46,670 nucleotides of DNA from Branchiostoma floridae (Eukaryota; Chordata; Leptocardii; Amphioxiformes; Branchiostomatidae), in the NCBI RefSeq assembly GCF_000003815.2, contig NW_023365716.1, positions 735,876-782,545 on the forward strand. Direction: 5' to 3'. Of the stretch, positions 10,901 through 22,007 are shown piece after piece. A model generated the notes under the pieces. That model did no database searches and was not told the origin of the DNA. It worked only from the letters and a program-made list of their open reading frames with translations. Each line of letters begins with the position of its first letter. Within the stretch, counting starts at the first letter, position 1. Position numbers and translations under genes: made by a program.

Positions 10901-12250
10901 TTATCCAAGCTTCACCCCCCTTTTGCATTTCATCCGAGTGTCCCTTTAGATTTTATCTCGGTGGCATGACCCCCTGTATAATTTCATCTGAGGCCTCGCC
11001 CCCCCCCCCCCTGATTTGACCCGAGTTCCGAGTGCGTCTACCCCCCCTCTTAATTTCATCCAAGTGCATCAACGCCATCTATAATTTCATCAGTAAGGCC
11101 TCGACCCCCCCTCTGGTTTCATCTGAGTTCCGAGTGCGTCTATCCCCTTTTTATTTCATTCCAGGGCACTTTAATACCACCTCTTCGTTTCTACCCTACT
11201 GCCTTCGAGTGCACCTTACAGTACTGCAACTGAAAATGTCATAGAAAGATTCAGATGCACCTTTTTTTCCTTACCTCGTTGTACGATTGTAGAAAAGCGA
11301 AATCCAGTCTATCTTGACCTAGGTCTCTGTTTTAAAAAAATCCAGAGCCAGATCCCCCCCCCCTCCCCCCCCCCTCCCCCCCCCCCCCTCTGTAAAATCC
11401 AACCTCTTCACACAGCCCCCCGCCCCAACAGATATTTTTGAACGGCCCAATGAAACGTCTTTGCAGCGGATTACCGAAGTAGGGTATCTCGGCATCAATA
11501 ATCTCATCTATCCCTTAGTCAAACTATTGGACCGTCGGGGTACCGCAGAAGATCTGGCCACCTTTCTCGGTTTTCTGTTCTACAGTTTATGTTTCATTAA
11601 GTGCCATCTTTGTTCAGTCTCTAGCATTATCCTCCCATACGTTTTACATCTGTGGCTTAACGCTACGTCTTACCAGCTGCTTACCGAAGTGGTATCTCAA
11701 TGTCTCATCCCATCTATCCCCTAGTCCAGGGTTGTAGCCATCACCCGTCCTTCAGTCCTTTGAAGGAACTTTGCAGCTGGGGACTGAAAAAAATTTTGCC
11801 CATTCCATCCTCTGTAATGGATAAAAACTATATATAAAGTCAGTAAAGATATAAAAACTGTCTTCTTGTGTAATTTTTCACCAAAGCAGATGAACAGCTT
11901 AGTCTACCAGCAAAATCTACTCCTCAAAATGCAGGAAATTTTTGTTTCAGAGGGTCTAGATTTCAAAATTTTTCAGGGGAGTATGCCCCCGGATCCCCTT
12001 AGGAACGTTATGCCTTCGGCTCGACGTCTTGTTCTTTCTGAATCAAAATCGAGGGGACTGAAAATGATTTCAGGCTGGCTACAACCCTGCCCTAGTCTAA
12101 CTATGTGACCGTTGGGCCACCACAGAAGATCTGGTAACCAGTTTTCCCCAACCCTTCTCGGTTTTCTGTTCTGTTGTGCATGTGGTCGATTTCCATCTTG
12201 ACGACTGTAACCCTTTTCTTTAAGTCGTTTGGCAAGGTGTTCAGGTTCAG
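7948..12250 (+). other. Intron 1 of the secreted gene, repeat-rich first part
   Basis: No coding exon recognised. It holds a 45-bp direct repeat (8100-8145 and 8328-8370), a block with GGCCTCCTTCGGTCAATATT shared in inverse orientation with 15080-15150, and a minus-strand tRNA-like SINE head near 9295-9360. There are also paired 72-bp repeats (9399-9470, 9547-9618), the TIR element at 9842-10119, paired repeats (10489-10557, 10657-10723), and C-rich degenerate repeats with ATTTCATC (10870-11165). A poly-C tract lies at 11357-11390. Open frames here are short and show no family motif. Confidence 0.5.
9842..10119. mobile_element. TIR element (GGGTTCACACGTGCG ends)
   Basis: Ends GGGTTCACACGTGCG and CGCACGTGTGAACCC are perfect 15-bp inverted repeats. 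Inside, GAGGTCCGTATGG faces CAGACCTCATACGG. The surrounding sequence (about 9731-9840 and 10132-10240) forms an approximate direct repeat, so a second, partly overlapping copy continues to about 10290. Confidence 0.6.
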
Positions 12251-12625
12251 AACAGAGACAAACTTATTATCCTCTTGAGAACTGCCACCTTTTCCTGTGA
12301 GCCTTTTGGCAGTGTGGAAAGAACAGAGACACACATTTTAAGAGAGATTCACATATGCGCTGGTTTTGGCGCGTTTCTGGCTTAGAACAGATACAAACTT
12401 ATCAGCATCTTGAGAACTGCCACCTTTTCCTGTGAGCCATTTTGGCAGTGTAGTAAGAACAGAGACACACAGTTAGAGGTTCACGCGTGCCGGGTTGTAG
12501 CAAAATCGAAACAGAAGGAAAACTATAGACAAGAGAGACATGAGTTTTTTTCACTGTTTTCATTTCTGGCGCGTTTCAGGATTAGAACAGACACAAACTT
12601 ATCATCATCTTGAGAACTGCCACCT

Positions 12626-12978
12626 TAAAGCTAAGGGCACAGCCCCCCGTACGTGCAAATACATGCTGTGTACGTGCCGGGCTACCTTTTGGGATCCGTA
12701 AGTGGTATACGTAAGTACCGCCACCGTACGAACTCGTAGAGAATGCGACGGATTATGGAGCACGCAGACACGCCGTAGAACTTTACGTGCAGGCAAAACT
12801 TTGTGTGCCATCGGGCTGCGAATTGGCCTCCCGTACGTGCCAGTACGGGCGACGCGCCTGCCCTGTACAGCCTGAACGTTTTCAGAAATACGTGGCGGAT
12901 GTGCCACCCCCCCCCCCCCCAAATAAACGTACGGACAAATTGCACATACAGCGAGTTAACGTTGTGCCCTTAGCTTTA
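12626..12978. mobile_element. MITE, family 3, copy 1
   Basis: Ends AAAGCTAAGGGCACAG and TTGTGCCCTTAGCTTT. The arms continue with CCCCCCGTACGTGC-like sequence and CGTAC-rich interior. A second copy at 15695-16031 shares both ends and interior. Open frames inside the two copies resemble each other only because the elements are related; I do not treat them as genes. Confidence 0.8.
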
Positions 12979-13263
12979 CTGGGAGCCATTTGGCAGTGTG
13001 GAAAGAACAGAGACACACAGTTAGAAATTCACACCTTTCAACTGTTTTCATTTCTGGCGCGTTTCAGGTTCAGAACAGACACAAACTTATCAGCATCTTG
13101 AGACCTGTCACCTTTTCCTGTGAGCCATTTGACAGTGTGGAAAGAACAGAGACACACATTTTAATAGAGATTCACATATGCGCTGGTTTTGGCGCGTTTC
13201 TGGATTAGAACTGAGACAAACTTACCATCTTGAGAACTACCACCTTTAACAAGGGGCTATGTA

Positions 13264-13604
13264 CAGGGCTCGAAATCCTTTTTTCTGCATACCTGCACTG
13301 GTGAAGCTAACATTGAAAATTACCTGCATCAGACAAATCTTACCTGCACCACGCTGAATTTAGGAAGTATGGATCATACTAAAATTGTTCAGGAACCGTT
13401 GCTATTTTACCTTTTATACTCTATAGGTGGTAACAGTCAATACAGCTAGTAACACTCCACATACACCTACATCATAGGATATTTATGTATAAATCCCAGT
13501 ACATGGACCAGTGCAGGTTAGGTGCAGGTAGACACCAGAAATACCTGCACAGCTCCAATATTACCTGCACTAGACTGCATATGCAGGTGGTATTTCGAGC
13601 CCTG
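13264..13604. mobile_element. hAT-like MITE (CAGGGCTCGAAAT ends)
   Basis: Starts CAGGGCTCGAAAT and ends ATTTCGAGCCCTG. CAGGG termini are typical of hAT elements. Both halves are rich in TACCTGCAC. A second copy starts near 46174 and runs out of the window; it contains a nested family-1 MITE. No clear 8-bp target duplication is visible for this copy. Confidence 0.75.
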
Positions 13605-13939
13605 ATTTGGCAGTGTAGTAAGAACAGAGACATACAGTCCTAAATTCACACGTGCGCTGATTTTGGCGCGTTTCCCGGACGGGAAATGTCAGTTTGTCCT
13701 GTCGACACAAAGGTGACCGTGACGTCATCGAAAGGATCCGTTACAGACACCACCAGAGATTTGTTTCCTTAACTACGGGCAGGTTTCTGGCAGCTACCTC
13801 ATCTCCAAGCAGATCCTACAATCGTAGGACGTTTTGATACTATATTCTGGTACTCTAGGGTCTGCTGGGAAATTAATTGCTACCATGCTACATGATATAC
13901 CGAAAGAAAATGGAGGTTATGCTTTTAGCAGCAGCATTC

Positions 13940-14345
13940 GCGAGAGCGCGTATGTGTGTGCATGCATGTGCGTATGCGTATGTGTGTGCGTGTCCGTGCG
14001 TTTATGGTCGTATGTGTGTGTGTGTGTGTGCGTGTGTCTGTGTGTGTGTGCGTGTGTCTGTGTGTGTGTGCTCAAGCGCGCGCGTGTGTGTGCGTGTGTG
14101 TGTGTCTATGTGTGTGTGTGTGTACGTGTGTGTGTGTGTGTGCGTGTGTGTGTGCGTGTGTTTGTTTGTGTGTATGCGCATGTGTGTGTGTGTCTGTCCG
14201 AGTGTGTCTGTGTGTGTGTGTGTGTGTGTCTGTGTGTGTGTGCGTATCTGTGTGCGAATGTATCCGTGTGTGTATGAGAGTTTGTGAGAGTGTGTGAATC
14301 TGTGTGTGTTTGCGAGCGCGCGAGCGTGTGTGCGTGCTTTCGTGT
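13940..14345. repeat. Long TG-rich microsatellite
   Basis: About 400 bp of degenerate (TG)n with CG interruptions, directly abutting the N gap. All long Val/Cys or His/Thr frames here are artefacts of the dinucleotide repeat. Confidence 0.9.
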
Positions 14346-14353
14346 GTCACTAA

Positions 14354-14453
14354 NNNNNNNNNNNNNNNNNNNNNNNNNNNNNNNNNNNNNNNNNNNNNNN
14401 NNNNNNNNNNNNNNNNNNNNNNNNNNNNNNNNNNNNNNNNNNNNNNNNNNNNN
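14354..14453. other. Assembly gap (100 N)
   Basis: Exactly 100 undetermined bases, the usual placeholder for a gap of unknown size. It follows a TG repeat, a common assembly breakpoint. The true length of the first intron of the secreted gene is therefore uncertain. Confidence 0.98.
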
Positions 14454-14589
14454 ATCCGTTCCACATTTCCCCTTGGAAGATCACTTGAAGGAAGATATAT
14501 CCTGACTCGGGTCGATTTTTAAGATGCGCCAAGGTGTCTGTCCCGCTGGGTCCCACGCCAACAAAAGGTTAGGGGACAGCCGGGACAGT

Positions 14590-14715
14590 TCCTAGCCTGG
14601 ATGCCAGACTGTTTCCAGGGCCAATATAGGCCAGTTCGTAGTCTGGATACCAGACTGTTTCCAGGGCCAATATAGGCCAGTTCGTAGGCTGGATGCCAGA
14701 CTGTTTCCAAAGCGT
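14590..14715. repeat. Three tandem ~52-bp repeats
   Basis: Three copies of a unit containing CTGGATGCCAGACTGTTTCC and GGGCCAATATAGGCCAGTTC. The last copy is truncated. Non-coding. Confidence 0.8.
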
Positions 14716-15299
14716 ATGAAACCCAACTTCTCGGCTGTAGAGCTAAGGAAATTCTACAGCAGGCCCTGATAAACATGATGATCTAAACCCGTGCACGATA
14801 GATATTATAGATCGATCTTTATTCGCATGCCCATGTCCACATGGGCTAAATGCAGTGATTCAATAGTATTACATGGACTCCTAAAGACTGGATTTGTTTT
14901 GATTTATTCGGCTTTATAGTGAGAAATGAACCCGAATACATCAAATCAAATCTAGTCTTTAGAACCTATTGCAAGTAGTGATACAAGTGATACAAGAACA
15001 CTGCAACAGACCTGAGTCAGCTTACAGATGTGCCCTGTGTGGCAGAGACTGTCATTCTCGTATAGGACTGTTTACCCACAGTCGACGCTGTAGGGCGGAT
15101 ATCAATTAGGATTTTACCATGGTCAATATTGACCGAAGGAGGCCATATATATATATATACATTGTATATATATATGTGATACAAGCGAAAAGTTAGATAA
15201 ACAAAACATCTGGAGACCATGCCAAACGGCTTTAAGCCTTTTGGCCGAACGGTTTAGCAGTCCTTGAACCCCACTGTTACACTATGCTATCACCATCAT

Positions 15300-15690
15300 T
15301 GGGACCGGGCCGGATTCTGGTATCCAGGCTAGACAGTTCCGCGCCAACAGAAGGTTAGAAGGTACGAAGACAGGACAGGAATAAACCGGGGACATACTTG
15401 ACAGGAGACGGTGGTTAATGGGTTGGAACCGCGCCCACAGCCACGCGTGGAAGGGGAGGATTCTGGTCTGAATGTATCTGTGTCTGTCAAGCCGGTATAT
15501 ATGAATGAATTATATTATTGAGATCGGGCCGGAGTCTGATATCCAGGCTAGAAAATTCCGCGCCAACAGAAGGTTAGAAGGTACGAAGACAGGACAGAAA
15601 TAAACCGGGGACATACTTCACAGGCGACGGTGGTTAATGGGTTGGAACCGCGCCCACGGACACGTGGAAAAGGGAGGATTGGGTTTAAGA
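15300..15690. repeat. Two ~214-bp direct repeats
   Basis: The units share TCCGCGCCAACAGAAGGTTA, AAACCGGGGACATACTT and GGGTTGGAACCGCGCCCAC. A third, diverged piece (GGGGACATACTCCACACG) follows at about 16050-16105, after the inserted MITE at 15695-16031. Confidence 0.8.
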
Positions 15691-15694
15691 ACCC

Positions 15695-16031
15695 TAAAGC
15701 TAGGGGCACAACCCGCCGTACTTGCAAGTGCATGCTGTCTACGTGCCAAAACGTGGGCAATCTTTTGGTATCCGTAAGTGGTAAGTACCGTCTCCGTACG
15801 AACACGTGGCGATTCCCACGGATTTGGGAGCACGCAGACACGCCGTAGAAATTTAAGTGCATGCAGAACTTTCTCTGCGTTCGGGAGGCGGATTCGCCCT
15901 CCGTACGTGCCAGTACGGGCGACGCACCTGCCATGTACAGACCGAACGTTTTCAGGAATACGTGGCGGACGTGGCCTCCACAAAAAACGTACGGACAAAT
16001 TGCACGTACGGCGGGTTGTGCCCCAGGCTTA
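15695..16031. mobile_element. MITE, family 3, copy 2
   Basis: Ends AAAGCTAGGGGCACAACC and GGTTGTGCCCCAGGCTT, with long imperfect arms (CGCCGTAC / GTACGGCG). Like copy 1 it sits inside an unrelated tandem repeat. Confidence 0.8.
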
Positions 16032-16140
16032 ACATAAAGTGACAGGACCCTAACCACAACTGGGGACATACTCCACACGAGATTAATGGATTGGAACTGC
16101 GCTGAAACAAGAGTAGGAAATTCTTAAGTCCGGGGGTTAG

Positions 16141-16412
16141 TTAAAGTTAAAGTCCTTCCCGCACCAGATGGTGCATAGGGCGGCGCTCTTCTCCGTTCTA
16201 ATAGCCCTTAGGCCACACAACTAAGTGTAATCACTACAGTAAGGGGCTAGTCAACTGGCAGTGGCCTGTATGTGCAACTACCGTGCTCTATGCTAAGAGC
16301 TAAGTAGAGAAAGCAGCATGTACCATTTTTAAAGTCTTTAGTGTGACCCGGCCGAGGATCGAACTCACGACCTTCCGACTGCAAGGCGAACACTCTACCA
16401 AGTGGGCCATTG
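16141..16412 (-). mobile_element. tRNA-derived SINE, family II (minus strand)
   Basis: Reverse complement of the SINE at 23931-24210. Read on the minus strand it starts GTGCAATGGCCCACTTGG (A-box region), has GTGAGTTCGATCC (B box), and ends in TTTAACTTTAAC. No convincing target duplication seen. Confidence 0.75.
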
Positions 16413-17426
16413 CACACTGTTCCATTATCCATATCACCATAGTTATAAATCATTTCTAAATTTCCAAGTTTATTTTGTTCTTTGTACGTGGCACTGTTGG
16501 AATAACTTACTAACACTAACGACACCTTGTCCTTGTCCATTTCTTAAGGCAAACAAAAACGTCTTTAAGATGATCAGATGGAACTTATAAAACTTTTCTG
16601 GTTCAATTATTGTTGCAGGGCCGGAAAAATAAACGTTAGGGTTGGAAGGAAGCCAGTGAGTATACTGTGTGTCACTGATTCTAAATTACTTCTGGCTGGG
16701 AGGTCTGGTAGGTGGTGTAACTTCTGAGGTAATAATTATGGTAGAGGAATGTTTTGCTAGGAAAGGACAGCGTAAGGTCTTTCCTAGTTAACCTAACAGA
16801 CTAAGGTTTGCTGCTGCTGTCAGGTGACGAAATACGGGTCCTTTATCTTTCACTGCTTCAGGAAAAAAGCCAAAATCGTACTAGTCAATGTTGCTTTAAT
16901 TATATGGATGGCATCAGTGCGTGCAGCCATTTCTGTCCTCGGCCATACTCGTACAAAGCAGTTGCATATATTATATATATGCCGTACTTTGCAAAACAAG
17001 CGGAAATGAGGTAGAGAGAATAGTCGTGGGCATCATTACCTGTGTATATCTTTACATTTCTATTTTTCGTTTCCGCAAACTGCCCGCCCGGGCCCCGGTT
17101 TGGAAATGTAACGTAGGCCTTATAGAGGTAGTTCGAACCAGTGAGCACAATGGGCATTATTGTGCTAGTCAGAAAGCTTGAAGGCATGGCGCGAATATAT
17201 GACAAGTCTTATGCGAAGTCTAAACAAACTAGTCTCCTTAGTAGGCTATACGACTTTGACCTTTTTTGGCTTTAAAGTTTGTTTTGTTCTTCTAGTAACA
17301 TTTTTATCTAGTATGTCTGTTCTATTGTACTGTTTTTTTGTCAGCTTTGGAAAAAAGTTTGAAGGTTTATTTGGTGCAAATATGTGACGAATCTAGCTTG
17401 TAAAAGTCGTTCAAACTAGTTCCCTT

Positions 17427-17610
17427 AGCAGGCTAGTTTGTGTAGACTTCTACAAGATTCGTCTCAGAGACTGACTTGGAGATGGGGGCTTATAGATGTT
17501 ATGTGTGCTTATTTCTGATGGTACATCATATATATCGGTACTGAGGCTTTGAAGTCTGAAAGCTTGATGCAAACATGCGAATAATCTTGTGCGAAGTCTA
17601 CACAAACTCT
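17427..17610. repeat. Inverted repeat in repeat-rich intron
   Basis: AGTTTGTGTAGACTTC (17427 region) faces GAAGTCTACACAAACT (17595 region). Similar sequence (AAGTCTAAACAAACTAG) also occurs near 17212. A 28-bp direct repeat with GGACTCAAGTTGTCAGGGG lies just beyond at 17700-17760. The stretch 16,420-18,530 otherwise shows a duplicated block (17800-17855 and 18255-18340), a CT microsatellite (17979-18001) and no coding exon. Confidence 0.5.
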
Positions 17611-18534
17611 GACAGCAAACGTAACCCAGAATCTCTTCCGTTCCAAGACTTAATCCGATCGCTGCTCTCGCCTGACAGACAAAAATAATCAGGGAGTTGG
17701 ACGGACTCAAGTTGTCAGGGGAGAGATCCTCGGACGGACTCAAGTTGTCAGGGGAGAGATTAGCGGGATGCGAGGGGCTGGATTAAAACTGTCATCGGCA
17801 AGCTGTGGCACGTTGGGGCGACCTTCTTTTCGGCCTTCGGAGGGTTTTTCCTATAAGACACATATGTTATAATTGTACAATATGTTCTTGTGAGTAGCAA
17901 TAAGGTGCGATACTCAATGTAAACAAGCCTGATAATTCGGCTTTCGAGCCGCAAGTTGACTGTGAAACGAATAAACCTCTCTCTCTCTCTCTCTCTCTCT
18001 CTATGTATCCACTACCCAACACCGTGCACGTGCCTAGACACAATGGATAACATCCCATTGTCTAGACGGTCTAGAAAAAAAAAATACTTCTTTTAGTACA
18101 ATAAAACTATTCTGGTATGTCAACTTGAAGAACGAGCCTGCCAACACCGACATAACTTGACGCTCATTTAAGAAAATCTGGCCTAACAATTAATATGCAA
18201 TTTGTAAACATAACAACGTGCTTACGTAGAAAAAAGTGGCCAACTTCGCTTCAGGAATCAAGGGTAAAGTTGTCATCGCTAGGCTGTGCATGGCGCGTTT
18301 GTGCGACCTTCTGTGCGGCCTTTTGAGAGTTTTACTTACAAACTCGTCCTTCATATATGAGAGGAACAAAATGAAACGTCGAGGTCACACAGCGACACAG
18401 TATCAATCAATTAGTGTTGCTGATGAAAGGATCCGGCGCATGCGCCTGGCTTATGTAGCATCTTGTAGCGATATTTTCTAGTACTGCATTTTCCCAATGG
18501 AGTGTTTGTTTATTTGTTTGTTTATTTAGTATCC

Positions 18535-20354
18535 ATGACAACTAGTGCCGTGAGAGGTGGGGCCGTGCCCTGATAGAGTGTTTGTTTATCTATTTACGTT
18601 TATTTATTTATTTGCTTGTTTAGTATCTCCTGGGCAACAGTGCCGTGAGAAGTGGGGGCGTGCCCTGATGGAGTGTTTGTTTATTTATGTTTATTTGTTT
18701 ATGTTTGTTTATTTAGTATCACCCGGACAACAGTGCCGTGAGAGGTGGGGCCATGCCCTGATGGAGTGTTTGTTTATTTATGTTTATTTGTTTATGTTTG
18801 TTTATTTAGTATCACCCGGACAACAGTGCCGTGAGAGGTGGGGCCGTGCCCTGATGAACTATTTATTCATGTTAATTTGTTGATGTTTATTTGTTTGTTT
18901 AGTATCACCCGGACAACAGTGCCGTGAGAGGTGGGACTGTGCCCTGATGAACTATTTATTTATTTATGTTTATTTGTTTGTTTAGTATCACCCGGACAGC
19001 AGTGCCATGAGAGGTGCGGCCGTGCCCTGATGGAGTGTTTGTATGTTTATTTGTTTATTTAGTATCACCCGGACAACAGTGCCGTGAGAGGTGGGGCTGT
19101 GCCCTGATGGAGTGTTTGTTTATTTATATTTATGTTTGTTTGTTTATTTAGTATCACCCGGACAACAGTGCCGTGAGCGGTGGGGCCATGCCCTGATGGA
19201 GTGTTTGTTTATCTATATTTACTTGTTTATTTAGTATCCCTGACAAATAGTGCCGTGAGAGGTGGGGCCGTGGCCTGATAGAGTGTTTGTTTATCTATTT
19301 ACGTTTATTTATTTATTTGCTTGTTTAGTATCTCCTGGGCAACAGTGCCGTGAGAGGTGGGGGCGTGCCCTGATGGAATTTGTTTGTTTATTTAGTATCA
19401 CCCGGACGACAGTGCCGTGAGACGTGGGGCCGTGCCCTGATGGACTGTTTGTTTATGTTAATTTGTTTATCTACTAGTATGTGAATTTGTTTATGTTTGT
19501 TTATTTAGTATCACCCAGACAACAGTGCCGTGAGAGGTGGGGCCGCGCGCTGATGGAGTGTTTGTTTATTTATGTTAATTTGTTTATTTAGTATCACCCG
19601 GACAACAGTGCCGTGAGAGGTGGGGCCGCGCCCTGATGGAGTGTTTATTAATGTTTATTTGTTTATTTAGTGTCACCCGGACGACAGTGCTGTGAGAGGT
19701 GGGGCCGTGTCCTGGCGGAATTTGTTTATTTATGTTTATTTGTTTATGTTTGTTTATTTAGTATCACCCGGTCAACAGTGCCATGAGAGGTGGGGCGGCG
19801 CCCTGATGGAGTGTTTGTTTATTTATTTGTTTATTTAGTATCACCCGGACGACAGTGCCGTGAGAGGTGGGGGCGTGCCCTGATGGAGAGTTTGTTTATT
19901 TATGTTTACTTGTTTATTTAGTTTTACCCGGACGACAGAGCCGTGAGAGGTGGGGGCGTGCCCTGGCGGAATTTGTTTATCTATGTTTATTTGTTTATTC
20001 AGTATCACCCGGACAACAGTGTCATGAGAGGTTATGTTAATTTGTTTATTTATGTTTGTTTAGTATCACCTGGACAACAGTGCCGTGAGAGGTGGGGCCG
20101 TGCCATGATGGACTGTTTGTTTATTTATGTTTATCTGTTTATGTTTGTTTATTTAGTATCACCCGGACAACAGTGCCACGAGAGGCGGGGCCGTGCCCTG
20201 ATGGAGCGTTAGTTTATCTATATTTATCTGTTTGTTTATTTATGTTTACTTGTTTATTTAGTATCACCCGGACAACAGTGCCATGAGAGGTGGGGCCGTA
20301 CCCTGATGGAGTGTTTGTTTATTTGTGTTTATTTGTTTATGTTTGTTTATTTAG
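18535..20354 (+). repeat. Acceptor-side exon-junction minisatellite (~22 copies)
   Basis: A tandem array with a unit of about 65-100 bp, often 93. Each unit has a T-rich TTTATTTAG acceptor, then GTATCACCCGGACAACAGTG and on to GATGGAGTGTTT, after which the intron-like TTTGTTTATTTATG resumes. The exon-like part matches the start of exon 2 (20355-20484) and in several units reads as the same peptide (SPGQQCRERWGRALMEC). The first and ninth units (18542, 19244) and their neighbours share private variants (TGACAA..TAGTGCC, then TCTCCTGGGCAACAG), indicating a higher-order duplication. Each unit offers an intact AG acceptor but no donor. Confidence 0.85.
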
Positions 20355-20484
20355 TATCACCCGGACAACAGTGCCGTGAGAGGTGGGGCCGTGCCTTGAT
20401 GGAGTGTTTCCATGACTACCGCCGCGCCATGAATGACCTTGGCGAGCTGCTCCTGTCCGCCGCAGGACAGACGCTCTTCTGCGG
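20355..20484 (+). CDS. Body exon 2 of the small secreted protein
   Basis: Bounded by acceptor TTTATTTAG|TATCACC and donor GG|GTAAGA (phase 1 in, phase 2 out). It encodes SPGQQCRERWGRALMECF then HDYRRAMNDLGELLLSA and AGQTLFCG, with three cysteines and predicted helices. It is the last and only complete member of an upstream array in which the acceptor and first ~45 bp of the exon are repeated about 22 times. Joined to exon 3 the body has six cysteines in a small helical domain. I do not recognise the family; a DUF19-like fold is one possibility but unsupported. Confidence 0.75.
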
Positions 20485-20970
20485 GTAAGATTCTACTGTA
20501 GATCTAACTATTTCCGCGGAAAATAAGGTGGTTCATGGTTCCGACTGCGTATGAGCAGGGTTAATGCATTATGGATAAAATGTAAAAGGTGAAGTTAGCC
20601 CCCTAATTTTACACAGTTCTTATCTAGACCACGCTTTTATGTCTCAGGGGCCGTGAACTCTTTTGCTCTACCAACAATTAATTTTGTTTCCCATTTGCAA
20701 TTGGAACCAGGATGATGAACCCCTTATGACTTAGACAGGGAAAAAAAAGGTATTGGGGTATTGAAACAATTCCGAAGAGTAAAAAAATACAGTTGAAACG
20801 CATAATTGTGGTGACAAGACTTTGGAAACTGAAGTCTAGAAAAAAAAGAGACTTTCACTAGTATTCAGAGCTGGGGTTTGGACCTTTAAGAATGCAAGGC
20901 AATTGATCTATGCCCTACGCCAACCCTAGGAACAAACTGATAAAACCTTCCCCGTCTTTCCCTTCTCCAG

Positions 20971-21112
20971 TGTCCAGATGGAGCTGTACCAGTGTTACCA
21001 GACGGTACTGGATCAGCCGTTCTGTGCGCAGGACAACGAGATCGACTCGCGCCGGACAAAAATACAGACGGACATGCGCGTCATCCGCCAAAAGTGCAAC
21101 GACTTCCGGTAG
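20971..21112 (+). CDS. Body exon 3 (terminal) of the small secreted protein
   Basis: Acceptor CCTTCTCCAG is followed by one base completing a Gly codon, then VQMELYQCYQTVLDQPFCAQ, DNEIDSRRTKIQTDMRV and IRQKCNDFR, ending in TAG at 21110. It contributes three more cysteines. The phase matches exon 2 exactly (2 in). With leader C the three exons total 501 bp, a 166-residue precursor. An AATAAA lies about 230 bp downstream (21345). Confidence 0.75.
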
Positions 21113-22007
21113 AACAGGGGGAGAGCACAGAAAGGACTTTAACTCGTTGTAAACAAGATATTCTATAAGACAGAAGACTAGTATAAGTTGGATCACAGTA
21201 TAAGCTGTACATGCGCAGTGTGGTGCATTATGGATAATAGGTCAAAGTTGACGGCCCCCAAGACATGATAAACAAAATACGTTTGAACATGCATTTATAG
21301 ACTGATCCAATAGCCCTGTCCAGCTCTGTAAAACAAACGTGCAAAATAAATGAAAAAAAAAAAAAAATGAAAATGTTTAAAGCATGCAGCCACTCTCTCA
21401 TTGGTCAAACTGCTAACTGCCATGCTATCATTGGCTGAACTGCATACTGAATTGCAATGGTCAGTCATTCTATTGAGTATAACATATATGTGGACTGTTT
21501 AAAGTGTTAGGAGCATTCACCTTTGACCTCGGGCATGAACAGTTCAAATCGTGACCTTGCTTATAATAAACAATTTTTGTAAAGATGTGGTTGTCGGAAA
21601 TAGGGACCAATGATTTTTTTAAGTTGATGTTTTTAACTCTTACGTCATTCCTTTACTGCTCAATTAACACCTGCTTTCTATTTAATGTAGCATGGTTTGA
21701 GTATACCATAGGATGGTCACAAGAACTGAATGTGTGAAGAAAATAAAGTAATGTATGAAAACCGAGGCAGACTTAGAGAACATGCATGAAGACTTGAAAT
21801 GATCAACAACACAATGGAAAAAGGAAATAAACGTAATTCAAACCTTGGTGTTGTATTGCGATGCATTATTTTCAGAATCTGTACTGTATTCAATTTGCAT
21901 CAAAGAAATAAATAATCTATATGAGTACGAAAAGTATATCACTACTAAAATCGTTACAAGATAAAACATTCTAAAAAAAAAACAATTGTTAACAAAAGAT
22001 AAAATCT
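21113..22007. other. Convergent intergenic spacer
   Basis: AT-rich sequence between the stop codons of two converging genes. It should hold both 3' UTRs. AATAAA motifs on the plus strand (21345, 21743) serve the left gene. On the minus strand I see only a weaker ATTAAA near 21680. No other gene seen. Confidence 0.6.
21345..21350 (+). terminator. Candidate poly(A) signal of the secreted-protein gene
   Basis: AATAAA located 233 bp past the stop codon on the coding strand and followed by a genomic A-run (21352-21366). A second AATAAA occurs near 21743. The A-run could confuse oligo-dT evidence. Confidence 0.4.

Larger units (their letters stand above)
12256..13690. repeat. Tandem repeat, ~125-bp unit, interrupted by two elements
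   Basis: The unit contains ACAAACTTATCA.CATCTTG, GAACTGCCACCTTTTCC, TGTGAGCCATTTTGGCAGTG and GGCGCGTTTC. Copies lie at about 12256, 12391, 12976 and 13101, with partial copies near 12590 and 13610. Two unrelated TIR elements (12626-12978 and 13264-13604) have inserted into the array. No gene seen. Confidence 0.75.

Noticed and set aside
12605-13101. Similar frames at 12605-13101 and 15548-16078 that look like a conserved protein
   Set aside because: Both lie within two copies of the same inverted-repeat MITE, so the similarity reflects the element and not coding constraint.
13834-14464. Long Val/Cys- and His/Thr-rich frames on both strands
   Set aside because: They are translations of a TG/CA microsatellite and run into the N gap; no gene signal.
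18557-20488. A repeat protein encoded by the exon-junction array
   Set aside because: Frames cross T-rich intron-like sequence, lengths of units vary out of frame, and stops break the array; a splice-junction duplication explains the peptides better.
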